Shown one piece after another: positions 1 through 8,286 of a stretch of 64,000 nt of DNA. The first letter of the stretch is position 1; each line of letters opens with the position of its first letter. This DNA comes from Deinococcus taeanensis (GTDB taxonomy: Bacteria > Deinococcota > Deinococci > Deinococcales > Deinococcaceae), in NCBI RefSeq assembly GCF_020229735.1, contig NZ_CP083455.1, positions 1,267,001-1,331,000 on the forward strand. The letters run 5' to 3'. Made by a program: the position numbers and the translations under genes. The notes below the pieces were generated by a model, which saw only the letters and a list, made by a program, of their open reading frames with translations, was not told where the DNA came from and made no database searches.

Positions 1-164
1 TCGGGCTGGGCGCGCAGACTCAGACGCGCGGCGCCCACGTGGGCCGGCTGGGGCTGCACGAACCGCCACGCGTCTCCGGGCAGCTGTCCGCGCAGGGCCT
101 CCTCGGCGACATGCATGGCCGGGTCGAAAGCGTGAAGGCGCGGGTCAGGCACTGGGGAACTCAC
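1..164 (-). CDS. N-terminal fragment of a protein, function not recognised
   Basis: An open frame runs from a GTG start at 164 off the left edge of the window, giving about 54 residues (starting VSSPVPDPRLHAFDPAMHVAEE, with a later in-frame ATG at MHVAEE). There is no signal peptide. The frame has the codon usage of its neighbours. I do not recognise the family; the N-terminus is compatible with cytoplasmic NlpC/P60-type cell wall hydrolases of deinococci, but no catalytic motif lies inside the window. Confidence 0.4.
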   Translation of the reverse strand, partial: MSSPVPDPRLHAFDPAMHVAEEALRGQLPGDAWRFVQPQPAHVGAARLSLRAQP

Positions 165-236
165 GCGCCCCAGCCTACGCCCATTCCTGCGCGGGCGCCG
201 CCCCGAGTGGTGCACGCCAGTTCCCCCCGCCGTGGT

Positions 237-1190
237 TCAGAGGTGGGTGGTCAGCCAGCGCGCCCAGTTTCCGGCCGCGATGCCCGGCCGGGCCGCTTCA
301 GGCAGGGCGCCCAGCACCTGGGGCACGTCGCGGTACCGGTTGATGCCCGCGGGGGTTTTCTCCGCGCCGAAGCCGCCGTCGAGGTCCGTGCCGAGCGCCA
401 CACGGTTCCACCCGACCAGCGAGGCGTAGTGCGCTGCGTGCGCGGCGAGCGTCGCAAGGGGCACGCGTTCCAGGCTGCCTTCGGGCAGGGGGTGCAGGAA
501 GCGGTTCAGGAGCACCAGGCCGATCACCCCGTCCGCCTGCGCGATCGTGCGGACCATGTCGTCCGTGAGGTGCCGGTTGCCGGGCACGAAGGCGCGGCTG
601 TTGGCGTGCGTGGCGATCAGTTTCGGGCCGATCTGCGCGGCGTCCCAGAACGCGGCGTCGTCCAGGTGGGAGGCGTCCAGCGTGACCCCCAGGTCGCGCA
701 TGGCGGTCACCAGGTCGTGGCCCGCCGGAGTCAGCGGGCCGGGCGCGGCCGTGCCGCCTGCGTACCGGGTGCGGCCCCAGGCCGGGCCGATGACCCGCAC
801 CCCGCGCTGCACCCAGAAAGGCAGGTCGCTGGCGTCCCGGATGGGGTCGGCGCCTTCCATCAGCAGCACCACCCCGAGCGGCGCGTCCGGGTCGCCGAGG
901 TGGGCGGCGACCGCGGCGGCGTCCGGCAGGAGATGCACGTGCCCCTGGTCCTGCCAGCGGTGGTACACGTCCAGTTGCGCCAGGGCCTGGGCGCGCGCAC
1001 CCTGGGGGCCGGTGTACCCGGCCGGGCTGGCCGCGCTGTGCGGCAGGGCGAACAGCGTGCCGAAGCACACGCGCACGCCCGCCGCCCGCAGTTCCGGGAA
1101 GCTCACCGTGGCCGTCTGCCCCGGCACTGGGTCGTGCGCGCGCAGGGTGTCCAGAGGCAGGGTGAGATCGCGGCCGTCCACGGCGTTCAT
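237..1190 (-). CDS. Membrane dipeptidase (peptidase family M19)
   Basis: Zinc dipeptidase related to renal dipeptidase. Recognisable M19 features are the metal-ligand segments LMEGADPI, LDASHLDD, IATHANSRAF and the C-terminal LGTDLDGGF. The first ATG at 1190 gives 317 residues, but the reading frame continues upstream in phase and encodes ILIDGHLDLA just before that ATG. This contains the HxD zinc-ligand pair that M19 enzymes need, so translation very probably begins at about 1214-1220 on a non-standard codon (ATC, CTG or ATT); no ATG, GTG or TTG is in phase there. It sits directly behind the HAD gene (stop at 1229-1231), so translational coupling is likely. Confidence 0.85.
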   Translation of the reverse strand: MNAVDGRDLTLPLDTLRAHDPVPGQTATVSFPELRAAGVRVCFGTLFALPHSAASPAGYTGPQGARAQALAQLDVYHRWQDQGHVHLLPDAAAVAAHLGDPDAPLGVVLLMEGADPIRDASDLPFWVQRGVRVIGPAWGRTRYAGGTAAPGPLTPAGHDLVTAMRDLGVTLDASHLDDAAFWDAAQIGPKLIATHANSRAFVPGNRHLTDDMVRTIAQADGVIGLVLLNRFLHPLPEGSLERVPLATLAAHAAHYASLVGWNRVALGTDLDGGFGAEKTPAGINRYRDVPQVLGALPEAARPGIAAGNWARWLTTHL

Positions 1191-1228
1191 GGCGAGGTCC
1201 AGGTGCCCGTCAATCAGGATGGGAGCGT

Positions 1229-1939
1229 TCAGACGTCCACCGTCCCGTGCGCGTTCAGCGCGTCCACAAGCGCCAGGACCTCCTGCAGGTCGTGAATGGC
1301 TTCGGGGTGCGTGCCGCGCAGGTCAATCAGGGTGGCGTGCATGCCCACGGCGCGCGCGGCGTCCACGTTCTCCTGCTTGTCGTCCACGAACAGGATCTCA
1401 CGCGGCGGCACGCCGAGCTGCTGCGCGGCGTGCAGGTACGCGCCGGGCTCGGGTTTGTGCACGCCGACCGTGCAGGTGGCGACGGCCGCGTCCACCAGGT
1501 CGTCGAGGCCCACGAACTTCAGGGTGCGGTCAATGCTGGGCAGCGTGTTGCTCAGCACGCCCACCCGCAGTCCCTGGTTCCGCAGGTGGTGCAGGACTTC
1601 ACGGGGGTTCGGGACCGGCTTCATGTAGGCCTCGTACGGCCAGCGGTTCATCAGCGCCTGGGTCTGCGCGGCATTCAGGTTCAGCTGGTTGGCAAGCTCT
1701 ACGCCGTAGTCCTGCCAGAAGGCGTCCTCGTCCGCAGGGGTGCGCAGGTGCCACCAGGAGAGGGCCCGCCGTTGCCACTGCTCGTGCAGGGCCGCGCCGA
1801 ACGTGTGCGGATCGAGTCCGAAGGTCGCCTGGCCCCACAGGGCCGCGTCCCGGTACACGCCAGGGTCGGTAAAGGCGATGGTGTCGTCCCGGTCGAACAG
1901 GACGGCGCGCACGGGGGAGGGTGGGGCCATGCGGGACAT
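1229..1939 (-). CDS. HAD-superfamily hydrolase
   Basis: 236-residue haloacid dehalogenase-like phosphatase. Motif I is LFDRDDT (D16 nucleophile, D18 acid/base), motif II is GVLSNT, motif III the Lys in GVHKPEPGAY and motif IV FVDDKQENVDAA, in the usual order with an alpha-helical cap between I and II. The start at 1939 is preceded by GGAGGA at good spacing; a second in-frame ATG follows at 1930. It is divergent from the class V aminotransferase and its 3' end abuts or overlaps the start of the M19 dipeptidase. The substrate cannot be read from sequence; the cap is of the small helical (subfamily IA, phosphoglycolate phosphatase-like) kind. Confidence 0.85.
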   Translation of the reverse strand: MSRMAPPSPVRAVLFDRDDTIAFTDPGVYRDAALWGQATFGLDPHTFGAALHEQWQRRALSWWHLRTPADEDAFWQDYGVELANQLNLNAAQTQALMNRWPYEAYMKPVPNPREVLHHLRNQGLRVGVLSNTLPSIDRTLKFVGLDDLVDAAVATCTVGVHKPEPGAYLHAAQQLGVPPREILFVDDKQENVDAARAVGMHATLIDLRGTHPEAIHDLQEVLALVDALNAHGTVDV

Positions 1940-2014
1940 GCTAGTCCTCCGTGGAGGCGCCGGGTGAGCGCGGAGGTGGGGGCACCCTGCAGAAATCAAG
2001 CGGCATTCCTCAGA

Positions 2015-2110
2015 ATGTAGCAATAAAAATGCGGTGTTTGATATTTTTAGCAATATTCCAGCAGACCTAGGCAAAATGCAGGTTAATCCAGCAATATTGT
2101 TGCTAAGAGG
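2015..2110 (+). promoter_or_regulatory. Phased AGCAATA operator array before the class V aminotransferase
   Basis: Three copies of AGCAATA lie at 2019, 2049 and 2090, that is 30 and 41 bases apart, close to three and four helical turns. The last copy is part of an inverted repeat AGCAA-TATTG-TTGCT (2090-2104) whose right half overlaps a possible -35 box TTGCTA (2100-2105). The stretch is markedly AT-rich compared with its surroundings. The arrangement looks like a cooperative regulator binding site controlling the 2136 gene and perhaps also the divergent HAD gene. Confidence 0.5.
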
Positions 2111-2122
2111 GTCTATTTCGGT

Positions 2123-2128
2123 TAGCCT
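2123..2128 (+). promoter_or_regulatory. Leaderless -10 box of the aminotransferase gene
   Basis: TAGCCT lies 7 bases before the ATG at 2136 and 17 bases after TTGCTA (2100-2105). There is no Shine-Dalgarno sequence, so the mRNA probably starts at or next to the start codon. Confidence 0.5.
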
Positions 2129-2135
2129 GAGTCGC

Positions 2136-3287
2136 ATGTCCGACGCGCGCCCCGAGCACACCCTGCTGACCCCCGGCCCCACCCCGATCCACCCGCGGGC
2201 CATGCAGGCCCTCACGCGGCCCATGCTCGGCCACATGGACCCCGAGGTCTTTGCCCTCAACCGCGAGATCCAGGCGGACCTGCGCGTCATGTACGGCACC
2301 GAAGAAAGCACCTTCACCGCGCTGCTGGCCGGCACCGGCAGTCTCGGCATGGAAGCGGGCTTCGCGAACCTCGTCGAGCCGGGCGACGACGTGCTCGTGT
2401 GCGCCAACGGCTCATTCGGCCGCCGCATGGCGGAAATGGCCGCCCGGTACGGCGCCCGCGTGCGCCTCGTCACCGCGCCCCTCGGAGAGGCCATCAGACC
2501 CGCCGACGTCGCCGCGCACCTCGACGGCGTGCAGATGGTCGCGGTCGTGCACGGCGAAACCAGCACCGGCGTGCTGAACCCCGTCCCGGAGATCGCGCGG
2601 CTCGTGCGCGAAAGCGGCGCGCTGCTCACCGTCGACGCCGTCACGACCGCCGGCATGGAACCCTTCCACATGGCCGACTGGGGCGTGGACTACGCGTATA
2701 CCGGCGCCCAGAAGTGCCTCAGCGCCCCTCCTGGCCTCGCGCCCGTCGCGATCAGCGAACGGGCATTCGCGCGCTTCAGCGCCCGCCGGGCCCCCACGCC
2801 CCTGTGGTACTGCGACTTCGAGGGCCTGCGCGACTACTGGGAGGACCACTCGTACCATCACACCGTGCCCGTGAACCTGCACTTCGCGCTGCACGCCGCG
2901 CTGCGCGCCGCCCTCGACGAGGGCCTCGAGAACCGGCAGGCGCGCGTGCAGCAGGTCGGGCAGGCCATCGAGCTGGCCCTGGCGCCCCTGGGCTTCACGC
3001 CCTACGTCCGCCGGCCGGAGGACCGGCTGCCCACCGTGCTGGCCCTGCGCCTCCCCGAAGGGTTCGACGACGCCGGCATCCGCCGCGCCCTGCGGACCCG
3101 CGAGATCAGCGTCACCGGTGGCCTGGGCCCGACGGCCGGCCTGATCTGGCGTCTGGGACTGATGGGCGAAACGGCCCGCCCCGCGCCGTACCTCACGCTG
3201 ATGCGCGCCCTGGAAGAGCTGCTCGGCGAACGCGGGCTCGCCGACCGGTTCCTGGAGGCACTGACCCCGCAGCCCGTTCACGCCTGA
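2136..3287 (+). CDS. Class V aminotransferase (serine/alanine-glyoxylate aminotransferase type)
   Basis: 383-residue PLP enzyme of the alanine-glyoxylate/serine-pyruvate aminotransferase group. The N-terminal [11 protein letters not shown] segment is typical of the family; D167 in [11 protein letters not shown] would pair with the PLP pyridine nitrogen and K193 in [16 protein letters not shown] is the Schiff-base lysine. The C-terminal small domain includes [16 protein letters not shown]. The start at 2136 is chosen because a TANNNT box lies 7 bases upstream; longer in-frame starts would run through the AT-rich operator region. Likely amino acceptor and donor are glyoxylate or pyruvate with alanine or serine, which is a family inference. 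Confidence 0.88.
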   Translation: MSDARPEHTLLTPGPTPIHPRAMQALTRPMLGHMDPEVFALNREIQADLRVMYGTEESTFTALLAGTGSLGMEAGFANLVEPGDDVLVCANGSFGRRMAEMAARYGARVRLVTAPLGEAIRPADVAAHLDGVQMVAVVHGETSTGVLNPVPEIARLVRESGALLTVDAVTTAGMEPFHMADWGVDYAYTGAQKCLSAPPGLAPVAISERAFARFSARRAPTPLWYCDFEGLRDYWEDHSYHHTVPVNLHFALHAALRAALDEGLENRQARVQQVGQAIELALAPLGFTPYVRRPEDRLPTVLALRLPEGFDDAGIRRALRTREISVTGGLGPTAGLIWRLGLMGETARPAPYLTLMRALEELLGERGLADRFLEALTPQPVHA

Positions 3288-3302
3288 CGGCGCACGCCGC
3301 GA

Positions 3303-3331
3303 GGGGGGCGGAGCATGATGCTCCGCCCCCC
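3303..3331. terminator. Bidirectional terminator hairpin
   Basis: A perfect 13-bp inverted repeat, left arm GGGGGGCGGAGCA and right arm TGCTCCGCCCCCC, with a 3-base loop. It lies between two convergent genes. There is no long T tract, so it may act through stem stability. Confidence 0.7.
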
Positions 3332-3351
3332 GATCGCCTTGCGTTGCCCTG

Positions 3352-4056
3352 TCAGCCCATCCGGCCGGTGCGAATCACGTCCGCGATCACGGGCGGCAGG
3401 TTCCACGCCATGATGTCGAACGCGCTCGACGCAAAATCGTACGTCACCTTGTGCAGCGACACCTTCGGTTTACGCCCCACGCAGTCCACGATTACCACGT
3501 CCGCACCCGGTTCATGATTCAGAGTCAGGCCCACACTGCCCGGATCCACGAACGTCGTGTCCCCCACCACCCGCGTGAAGGGCACGTGCGTGCCGCCCAC
3601 CACGATCACCCGTGAACCCAGCGAATCCGCCAGCGCCTCCAGGTCGCGCTCAGCTGCCATCAGGTCCAGCCGCTGCTCCGGGTCGTGCGGGCTACCGTGA
3701 AAGTAACGTACGCGGCCCACCGGCGTCATCAGCCGCCCCCCGGGCGGCAGGCGCCGCAGAAAATCCACCTGCTCGGGAGAGAGCATCTTCTTCGTCCAGC
3801 TCAGCACCTGGTCGGCCACACCCTTCCGGTCGGCGCGGTCACCCATGTCCATCGCCACGCGCATGTCACTGGAACCCAGGCCCACCACCCAGCCTTCACG
3901 CCGCACGAAATCAATCACCGGCCCCGGGCTGGCGCCGTAGCCCACAAGGTCGCCCACCACAATCACCTGGTTCACAATGTTCTCGGCCAGGAAGCGTTTC
4001 ACGGCGGTCAGGGCGTGAATGTTGCCATGAATGTCACTGATGAAAGCCAGTCTCAA
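3352..4056 (-). CDS. Calcineurin-like metallophosphoesterase with degenerate metal ligands
   Basis: 234-residue protein of the YfcE/MJ0936 type. Present: SDIHGN (D8, H10), VVGDLVGYG (D36), FHGSPHD (H120) and DPGSVG. Two signatures are altered: the usual GNHD/GNCD motif reads GSSD (61-64), losing the bridging Asn, and the terminal GHTH reads GGTH (154-157), losing one His. The fold should be intact but two-metal chemistry may be changed or lost. The gene is divergent from lnt and convergent with the aminotransferase gene. If active it would be a phosphodiesterase; it could also have become a binding protein. Confidence 0.8.
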   Translation of the reverse strand: MRLAFISDIHGNIHALTAVKRFLAENIVNQVIVVGDLVGYGASPGPVIDFVRREGWVVGLGSSDMRVAMDMGDRADRKGVADQVLSWTKKMLSPEQVDFLRRLPPGGRLMTPVGRVRYFHGSPHDPEQRLDLMAAERDLEALADSLGSRVIVVGGTHVPFTRVVGDTTFVDPGSVGLTLNHEPGADVVIVDCVGRKPKVSLHKVTYDFASSAFDIMAWNLPPVIADVIRTGRMG

Positions 4057-4116
4057 AGTACGACCATCCTAAAGCATCAGCCGCTGCACTCCACCTTCAT
4101 GCCCCCCAGTGCCCCC

Positions 4117-4122
4117 TATCAT
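4117..4122 (+). promoter_or_regulatory. Leaderless -10 box of lnt
   Basis: TATCAT lies 7 bases before the ATG at 4130. No Shine-Dalgarno sequence is visible before 4109, 4121 or 4130, so the spacing favours the 4130 start. Confidence 0.45.
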
Positions 4123-4129
4123 GGCCCGC

Positions 4130-5641
4130 ATGCCCGTTCCCGCCCTCGCGCTGCTGCTCGGCCTGGCCCTGGCCGCGTGCGGCCTCCCGCTGCCCTGGAG
4201 TGCCCTGACCCCCCTGCCGCTCGCCCTCATCCTTGTCTTCCTGGCCCGGGCGCCCACCGCACGCGGCAGTGCCGGGCGGGCGTTCTGGGTGGGCTTCGGG
4301 TACTTCGGCCTGCACCTGTGGTGGCTCGGAGCGTTCCTGGTGAACCTCCTGCAGTTCCCGCCGCTGGCACTGCTCGCCAGTGTGCTGTTCGCCCTCGAAG
4401 GCGCCTTCCTGGCGGTCATGGCGTTGTTTGCTGCCCGGATCGCCTGGACCCCCACCGGCCGCGTGTGGACCCTGGCAGGCGGCTGGGTGCTGCTGGAATG
4501 GCTGCGGTTCCTCGGTCCTCTGGCATTCCCCTGGCCCACCCTGGGGTACACGCTGCTGCCCACGCCGGCCATTCAGATCGCAGACCTGGGCGGCGTGCTG
4601 CTGGGCAGCGTCCTCGTGGCCGGCACGGCCGCCGCGCTGGCTCACGCGTGGCTGGAGCGGGCGCAGTGGGGGAGGCGTTCGTACGGCCCGGCCCTGCTGG
4701 CCGTGCTCGCCTGGGCGCTCGCCCTGGCGTACGGTCTGACGCGCACGCCCGGCGCCGGCCCCGAACAGCCCATGCGCGTCCTGCGCGTCACCTTCGACGC
4801 GTTCGGCCGGGCCACGGGCGCAATCAGCAGCGAGCAGCAGTTCGCGGAGCAGCGAGCCGCCAGTCTCAGACGTCCCACAGGCAGCGTCATCGTCTGGAGC
4901 GAAGGGGCCGTGAGCTTCTCCGGTACCCGGCCCCAGCCCGGCCAGACGGTCCCTGACTTCCCTGGCCCCGGCATCAGTGGTATCGGCGGACTCGAGCAGA
5001 TCACGCCACCCGGCCCAGACCCCATCCGGCAGCCCGGAGCCTACCGGGAATTCAACACCGTCGCCAGCATCGACGCTGCCGGCACGCTCCGGAGCGTCAA
5101 CGCCAAAGCGCAGCCCGTGCCGTTCGGCGAGCTGTTCCCGTTCCGTCCCATTCTCACGCCCCTGTACGACGTCCTGGAACGCACTCTCAACTTTCCCCTC
5201 GGCGCCATGCCCCGCAACCTGAGCCCCACGCCCCTGAACCTGAACGGCGTTCAGTACGGCGTGTACATCTGTTACGACAGTGTGTTTCCGTGGGTGGCCC
5301 GCCGCCTGGCGAACACCGGCGCGCAGGTGCTCGTGAACCCCAGCAACGACGGCTGGTACCAGGGCTGGGGTGTGCAGCAGCACTTCAGCATGGGCCGCGT
5401 GCGCGCCATCGAAACCCGCCGCTGGCTGGTGCGCAGTGTGAACAACGGCGTGGCGGGCGCCGTGAACGACCTGGGTGAGCCGGTGCAGACCATCGCGGCC
5501 GGCTCGCAGTTGCGGACGCTGGATGTGCGGCCCCGCCTGCTGAGCGGCGCGACGCTGTACATGCGGACTGGGGATAGCTTGGCGCTGGTGCTGGCCCTGG
5601 GGATGGTGGCGTTTGGCGTGACGCGGCGGGAGCGGCTGTAA
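4130..5641 (+). CDS. lnt: Apolipoprotein N-acyltransferase
   Basis: Integral membrane enzyme that adds the third acyl chain to the N-terminal cysteine of lipoproteins. With the 4130 start it is 503 residues. The N-terminal half carries about six hydrophobic segments; the C-terminal half is a nitrilase domain. The catalytic triad is visible as E258 (VIVWSEGAV), K326 ([14 protein letters not shown]) and C381 ([10 protein letters not shown]). The family-typical NPSNDGWY and [19 protein letters not shown] follow. A last hydrophobic segment lies near the C-terminus. It serves the lipoproteins encoded elsewhere in this window, for example at 7799 and 36064. Confidence 0.93.
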   Translation: MPVPALALLLGLALAACGLPLPWSALTPLPLALILVFLARAPTARGSAGRAFWVGFGYFGLHLWWLGAFLVNLLQFPPLALLASVLFALEGAFLAVMALFAARIAWTPTGRVWTLAGGWVLLEWLRFLGPLAFPWPTLGYTLLPTPAIQIADLGGVLLGSVLVAGTAAALAHAWLERAQWGRRSYGPALLAVLAWALALAYGLTRTPGAGPEQPMRVLRVTFDAFGRATGAISSEQQFAEQRAASLRRPTGSVIVWSEGAVSFSGTRPQPGQTVPDFPGPGISGIGGLEQITPPGPDPIRQPGAYREFNTVASIDAAGTLRSVNAKAQPVPFGELFPFRPILTPLYDVLERTLNFPLGAMPRNLSPTPLNLNGVQYGVYICYDSVFPWVARRLANTGAQVLVNPSNDGWYQGWGVQQHFSMGRVRAIETRRWLVRSVNNGVAGAVNDLGEPVQTIAAGSQLRTLDVRPRLLSGATLYMRTGDSLALVLALGMVAFGVTRRERL

Positions 5642-5668
5642 GGGCGAGTTCCAGTGCAGCATGCGAGT

Positions 5669-5696
5669 GCCGTTGATAATGCATGTTATCATCGGC
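5669..5696. other. dif: dif-like Xer recombination site (candidate)
   Basis: 28-bp near-palindrome with the 11-6-11 architecture of dif sites: left arm GCCGTTGATAA (5669-5679), central hexamer TGCATG, right arm TTATCATCGGC (5686-5696). The arms are inverted repeats with one mismatch in 11. The inner ATAA and TTAT flanking a 6-base centre are what XerC/XerD binding sites share. It ends 4 bases before the start codon of the Xer-type recombinase, as difSL does before xerS. The right arm also contains TATCAT, a possible -10 box, so it could instead or in addition be an autoregulatory operator. Confidence 0.6.
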
Positions 5697-5700
5697 TCCC

Positions 5701-6669
5701 ATGACCGAGAGCCTGACCCTGTACGCGGGCGACCGACTCGCCCAGGCGCGCGCCCTGGCCGGCCTCACCGACGAAGCCCTGCGCGTCCGGGCCGTCACCG
5801 CCGCGCGTGACAAAAACCTGAACGACCTGTGGGCCCTCACCCTGTCCTACCTCAGCAGCGAAACCAGCGCCGGGGTGAAACTCAGCCCGCACACGCTGCG
5901 CGCCTACCGCAAAGGCATTGAGGTGCTGCTGGAGCACGCCAGCTCGAACGCCTGGAACCTCCTGCATCCAGGCCGGCGTGAACCGGCGCTGTACGTGGCG
6001 GCCCTCACCGCGTCGGGCCTGAAGCCGGCGACTGTGCAGGCCCGCGTGGCGGCCGCCGGAGCGCTGTACCGCGCGCTGCGCTGGGCGGGCGCCACGGACG
6101 CCGACCCGTTTACGGACGTGAAACGCCCGAAGGACCGCACGAAAGGCGTGGTGAAGAACCCGCCCTATCGCGCGGACTTCGTGCAGGCGATGCTAGCCGA
6201 GGCCGACCCGCACGAGGCGGCGCTGCTGCTGCTGCTCACCCACGCGGGCCTGCGGATCGCGGAGGCCCTCGCGGTCGAATGGTCGCACGTGAACCTGTCC
6301 GGGCGGCGGCTGCTCGTGGCCCACGGTAAGGGGGATAAAGCGCGTCTGGTGCCGCTCAGCGCGCGTCTGCGTGAGGCCCTGGAAGGCCTGCGGAGTGCCG
6401 GGAGCCTGGAGGGCGGGTTCGTGCTGCCGTTCCGGGCGTACTCGAGTGCGTATGAGCGGCTGCAGCGGCTGGCGCTGAAATGCGGCCGGGAGCATGAGTT
6501 CCGGGGCTTCCATGCAGGCCGGAAGTACGCGGGCACGCAGCTGTACGCCGCGGTGAAGGACTTCACGCGGGTGGCCGGGTTCCTGGGGCACGAACAGGTT
6601 GATACCACCCGCCGGTACGTGGAACTCCCCGAGGATGATCTGGATGAAGCGGTCGAGGCCTTCCGTTAG
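5701..6669 (+). CDS. Xer-type tyrosine recombinase
   Basis: 322-residue site-specific recombinase. The N-terminal SAM-like DNA-binding domain (LSPHTLRAYRKGIEVLL) is followed by a catalytic domain with all six active-site residues: R185 (HAGLRIAEAL), K210 (AHGKGDK), H271 and R274 (GFHAGRKYAG), H297 (LGHEQVDTT) and nucleophile Y306 (RRYVELP). Length and domain plan match XerC/XerD/XerA rather than phage integrases. It stands alone between lnt and a lipid kinase gene, with no phage genes. The dif-like palindrome right before its start suggests a one-recombinase chromosome dimer resolution system. The start at 5701 has no Shine-Dalgarno sequence. Confidence 0.88.
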   Translation: MTESLTLYAGDRLAQARALAGLTDEALRVRAVTAARDKNLNDLWALTLSYLSSETSAGVKLSPHTLRAYRKGIEVLLEHASSNAWNLLHPGRREPALYVAALTASGLKPATVQARVAAAGALYRALRWAGATDADPFTDVKRPKDRTKGVVKNPPYRADFVQAMLAEADPHEAALLLLLTHAGLRIAEALAVEWSHVNLSGRRLLVAHGKGDKARLVPLSARLREALEGLRSAGSLEGGFVLPFRAYSSAYERLQRLALKCGREHEFRGFHAGRKYAGTQLYAAVKDFTRVAGFLGHEQVDTTRRYVELPEDDLDEAVEAFR

Positions 6670-6812
6670 GGGGTGCTGTCCCCCTCAGGCGCCGTCGCAG
6701 GGGCCTTCCTGGGCCTCCTGGGAGGCAACTGTTTTCACGTAGTCTGGGACCAAGTGAGAACCCGGCAGATGAACGCAACGACTCGTTGAGCCGTCAGACG
6801 AGCCCTGCCTGC

Positions 6813-7772
6813 TCAGGTTTCGATGTCGTCGCGGCGGGCCCGGGTGAGAAACTGAATGGCGCCGGGCAGAATCCGGGCATGGAACGGCGTGGTCTCCACG
6901 TGCAGTTCCCCGTCAAACTGCAGTGGGAACGGCTCGACGGCGTCCACTTCCACCTGCTTGGCTTCGATGGTCTCCAGGTTGCCGCTGAACACCGGGTCAC
7001 CGAGGTTCATTTTAACGCGCACGGAATCAATCAGGTTCGGAATGAGCCGCATGATGTTCCCGGCCTTCATGAGAATTACCGTAAACCGTCCGTCACTGGG
7101 GCTGATGTCGCTCGTGATCGGCAGGCGGTAGTTGGCCATCCCGAAATTCGCGATCATCACGCCAATCCCTTCAAATTCTCGCGGCTCCCCGTCGATCTTC
7201 AGGAGAAACGTCGTCTTCTTGGGATTCAGCTGCTTCATGGCGCTCATCACGTACGCGAGCGCCCCGAAACGTTCCTTGAGTTCCTCACTGTCGCGGATCA
7301 TGCTGGCGTCCGCGCCAGCGCCGGCCAGCATGCAGAAGCCGCTCGTCTCGCCCTTCACCTCAATCTCGCCCATATCCACCCGGAGGCTGTGGCCGTCGCG
7401 CATGATCTCCAGCAGCGTCGCGGCGTCGTGCGGAAGATCGAGGTTCTGCGCGATGAGGTTCGCCGTGCCGGCCGGGAACGCCAGCATGGGCACATTGCGG
7501 TAGCGGGCCGCGTACGCGAGGCTGCTCACCGTGCCGTCCCCGCCCGCCCCGACCAGATACGCGAACGCCTCAATGTCCTGCACGCACTCGCTGATGGGCA
7601 CATCCGGATTCAGTTCACGTTCCACGACCTCCGCTCCGTCCTGACGCAGCAGGGTCAGGAAGTTCGGCAGTTCGTTGTCACCGCTGCCACTCTTCGGGTT
7701 GAACACCACGAGCACTCGTTTGCCAGTCAGGGGGCCGGTCGCGGGAGGGACTTCGGAAGTCATCCCATGCAT
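6813..7772 (-). CDS. Diacylglycerol kinase-family lipid kinase (YegS/DgkB type)
   Basis: About 319 residues. The N-terminal catalytic domain shows [11 protein letters not shown] (nucleotide loop), [11 protein letters not shown] (the GGDGT signature) and [13 protein letters not shown]. The C-terminal half has the YegS/DgkB beta-sandwich pattern ending with [22 protein letters not shown]. Such enzymes phosphorylate diacylglycerol or related lipids at the membrane. Two starts are possible, 7772 and 7763 (MTSEV); neither has a clear Shine-Dalgarno sequence. Divergent from the TIG lipoprotein gene, 26 bases away. Confidence 0.88.
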   Translation of the reverse strand: MHGMTSEVPPATGPLTGKRVLVVFNPKSGSGDNELPNFLTLLRQDGAEVVERELNPDVPISECVQDIEAFAYLVGAGGDGTVSSLAYAARYRNVPMLAFPAGTANLIAQNLDLPHDAATLLEIMRDGHSLRVDMGEIEVKGETSGFCMLAGAGADASMIRDSEELKERFGALAYVMSAMKQLNPKKTTFLLKIDGEPREFEGIGVMIANFGMANYRLPITSDISPSDGRFTVILMKAGNIMRLIPNLIDSVRVKMNLGDPVFSGNLETIEAKQVEVDAVEPFPLQFDGELHVETTPFHARILPGAIQFLTRARRDDIET

Positions 7773-7798
7773 TAGACTGCGCGTACGGAGGGTAAAAC

Positions 7799-8170
7799 AT
7801 GCTGCGATTCTTGGTTGCTTCTTTACTGATGGCTGGTGCGGTGGTGTCCTGCGCACCCACGCAGCAGGGCGCGGCGCAGATGGTGACCGTGACGCCCATG
7901 CTGATCAAGGTGTCCGAAGGGGCCGCGCGCGGCGCGACGGTCACGGTGCAGGGCCGCTACCTGGGCGGGCCGTCCACGGGCCGCGTGCGCCTCGGCGCCA
8001 ACGAGCAGGGTGACGGCGGGTACCTGTTCCCCGCCACCGCCGTGCAGTCCTGGACGGACACCGAGATCGTTCTGACTGTGCCCAGCGACGCGCCTGTCGG
8101 GGCAAGCTGGCTGTTCGTGGAGGTGGGCGGGAAACGATCCACGGGCCTGCCGTTCAGCGTCCGGCAGTAA
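7799..8170 (+). CDS. Small lipoprotein with an IPT/TIG-type domain
   Basis: 123 residues. A lipoprotein signal peptide ([14 protein letters not shown], lipidated Cys at 18) precedes one immunoglobulin-like IPT/TIG domain: the pattern [27 protein letters not shown], then [28 protein letters not shown], is typical of these folds. The ATG at 7799 follows GGAGGG with 7-base spacing. Function unknown; probably anchored in the envelope. A GC-rich hairpin follows the gene. Confidence 0.75.
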   Translation: MLRFLVASLLMAGAVVSCAPTQQGAAQMVTVTPMLIKVSEGAARGATVTVQGRYLGGPSTGRVRLGANEQGDGGYLFPATAVQSWTDTEIVLTVPSDAPVGASWLFVEVGGKRSTGLPFSVRQ

Positions 8171-8183
8171 GGCCGCGAAGCGT

Positions 8184-8215
8184 GGGGGCGGTTTCCGGGA
8201 GTCCGGAGCCGCCCC
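8184..8215 (+). terminator. Possible terminator after the TIG lipoprotein gene
   Basis: Stem GGGGCGG (8185-8191) with CCGCCCC (8209-8215); a nested CCGG pair lies inside the loop. No T tract. Confidence 0.4.
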
Positions 8216-8286
8216 TCCCCTGTTGGGGTGTGTGAGCCGGTCGGCGGATGGGGGTTTTGCCGTGCAGGCGCTATGCTGCTCGGGTT

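Noticed and set aside
6669..6684. GGGGG/CCCCC hairpin after the Xer gene as terminator
   Set aside because: Only five base pairs, overlaps the stop codon and lacks a T tract.
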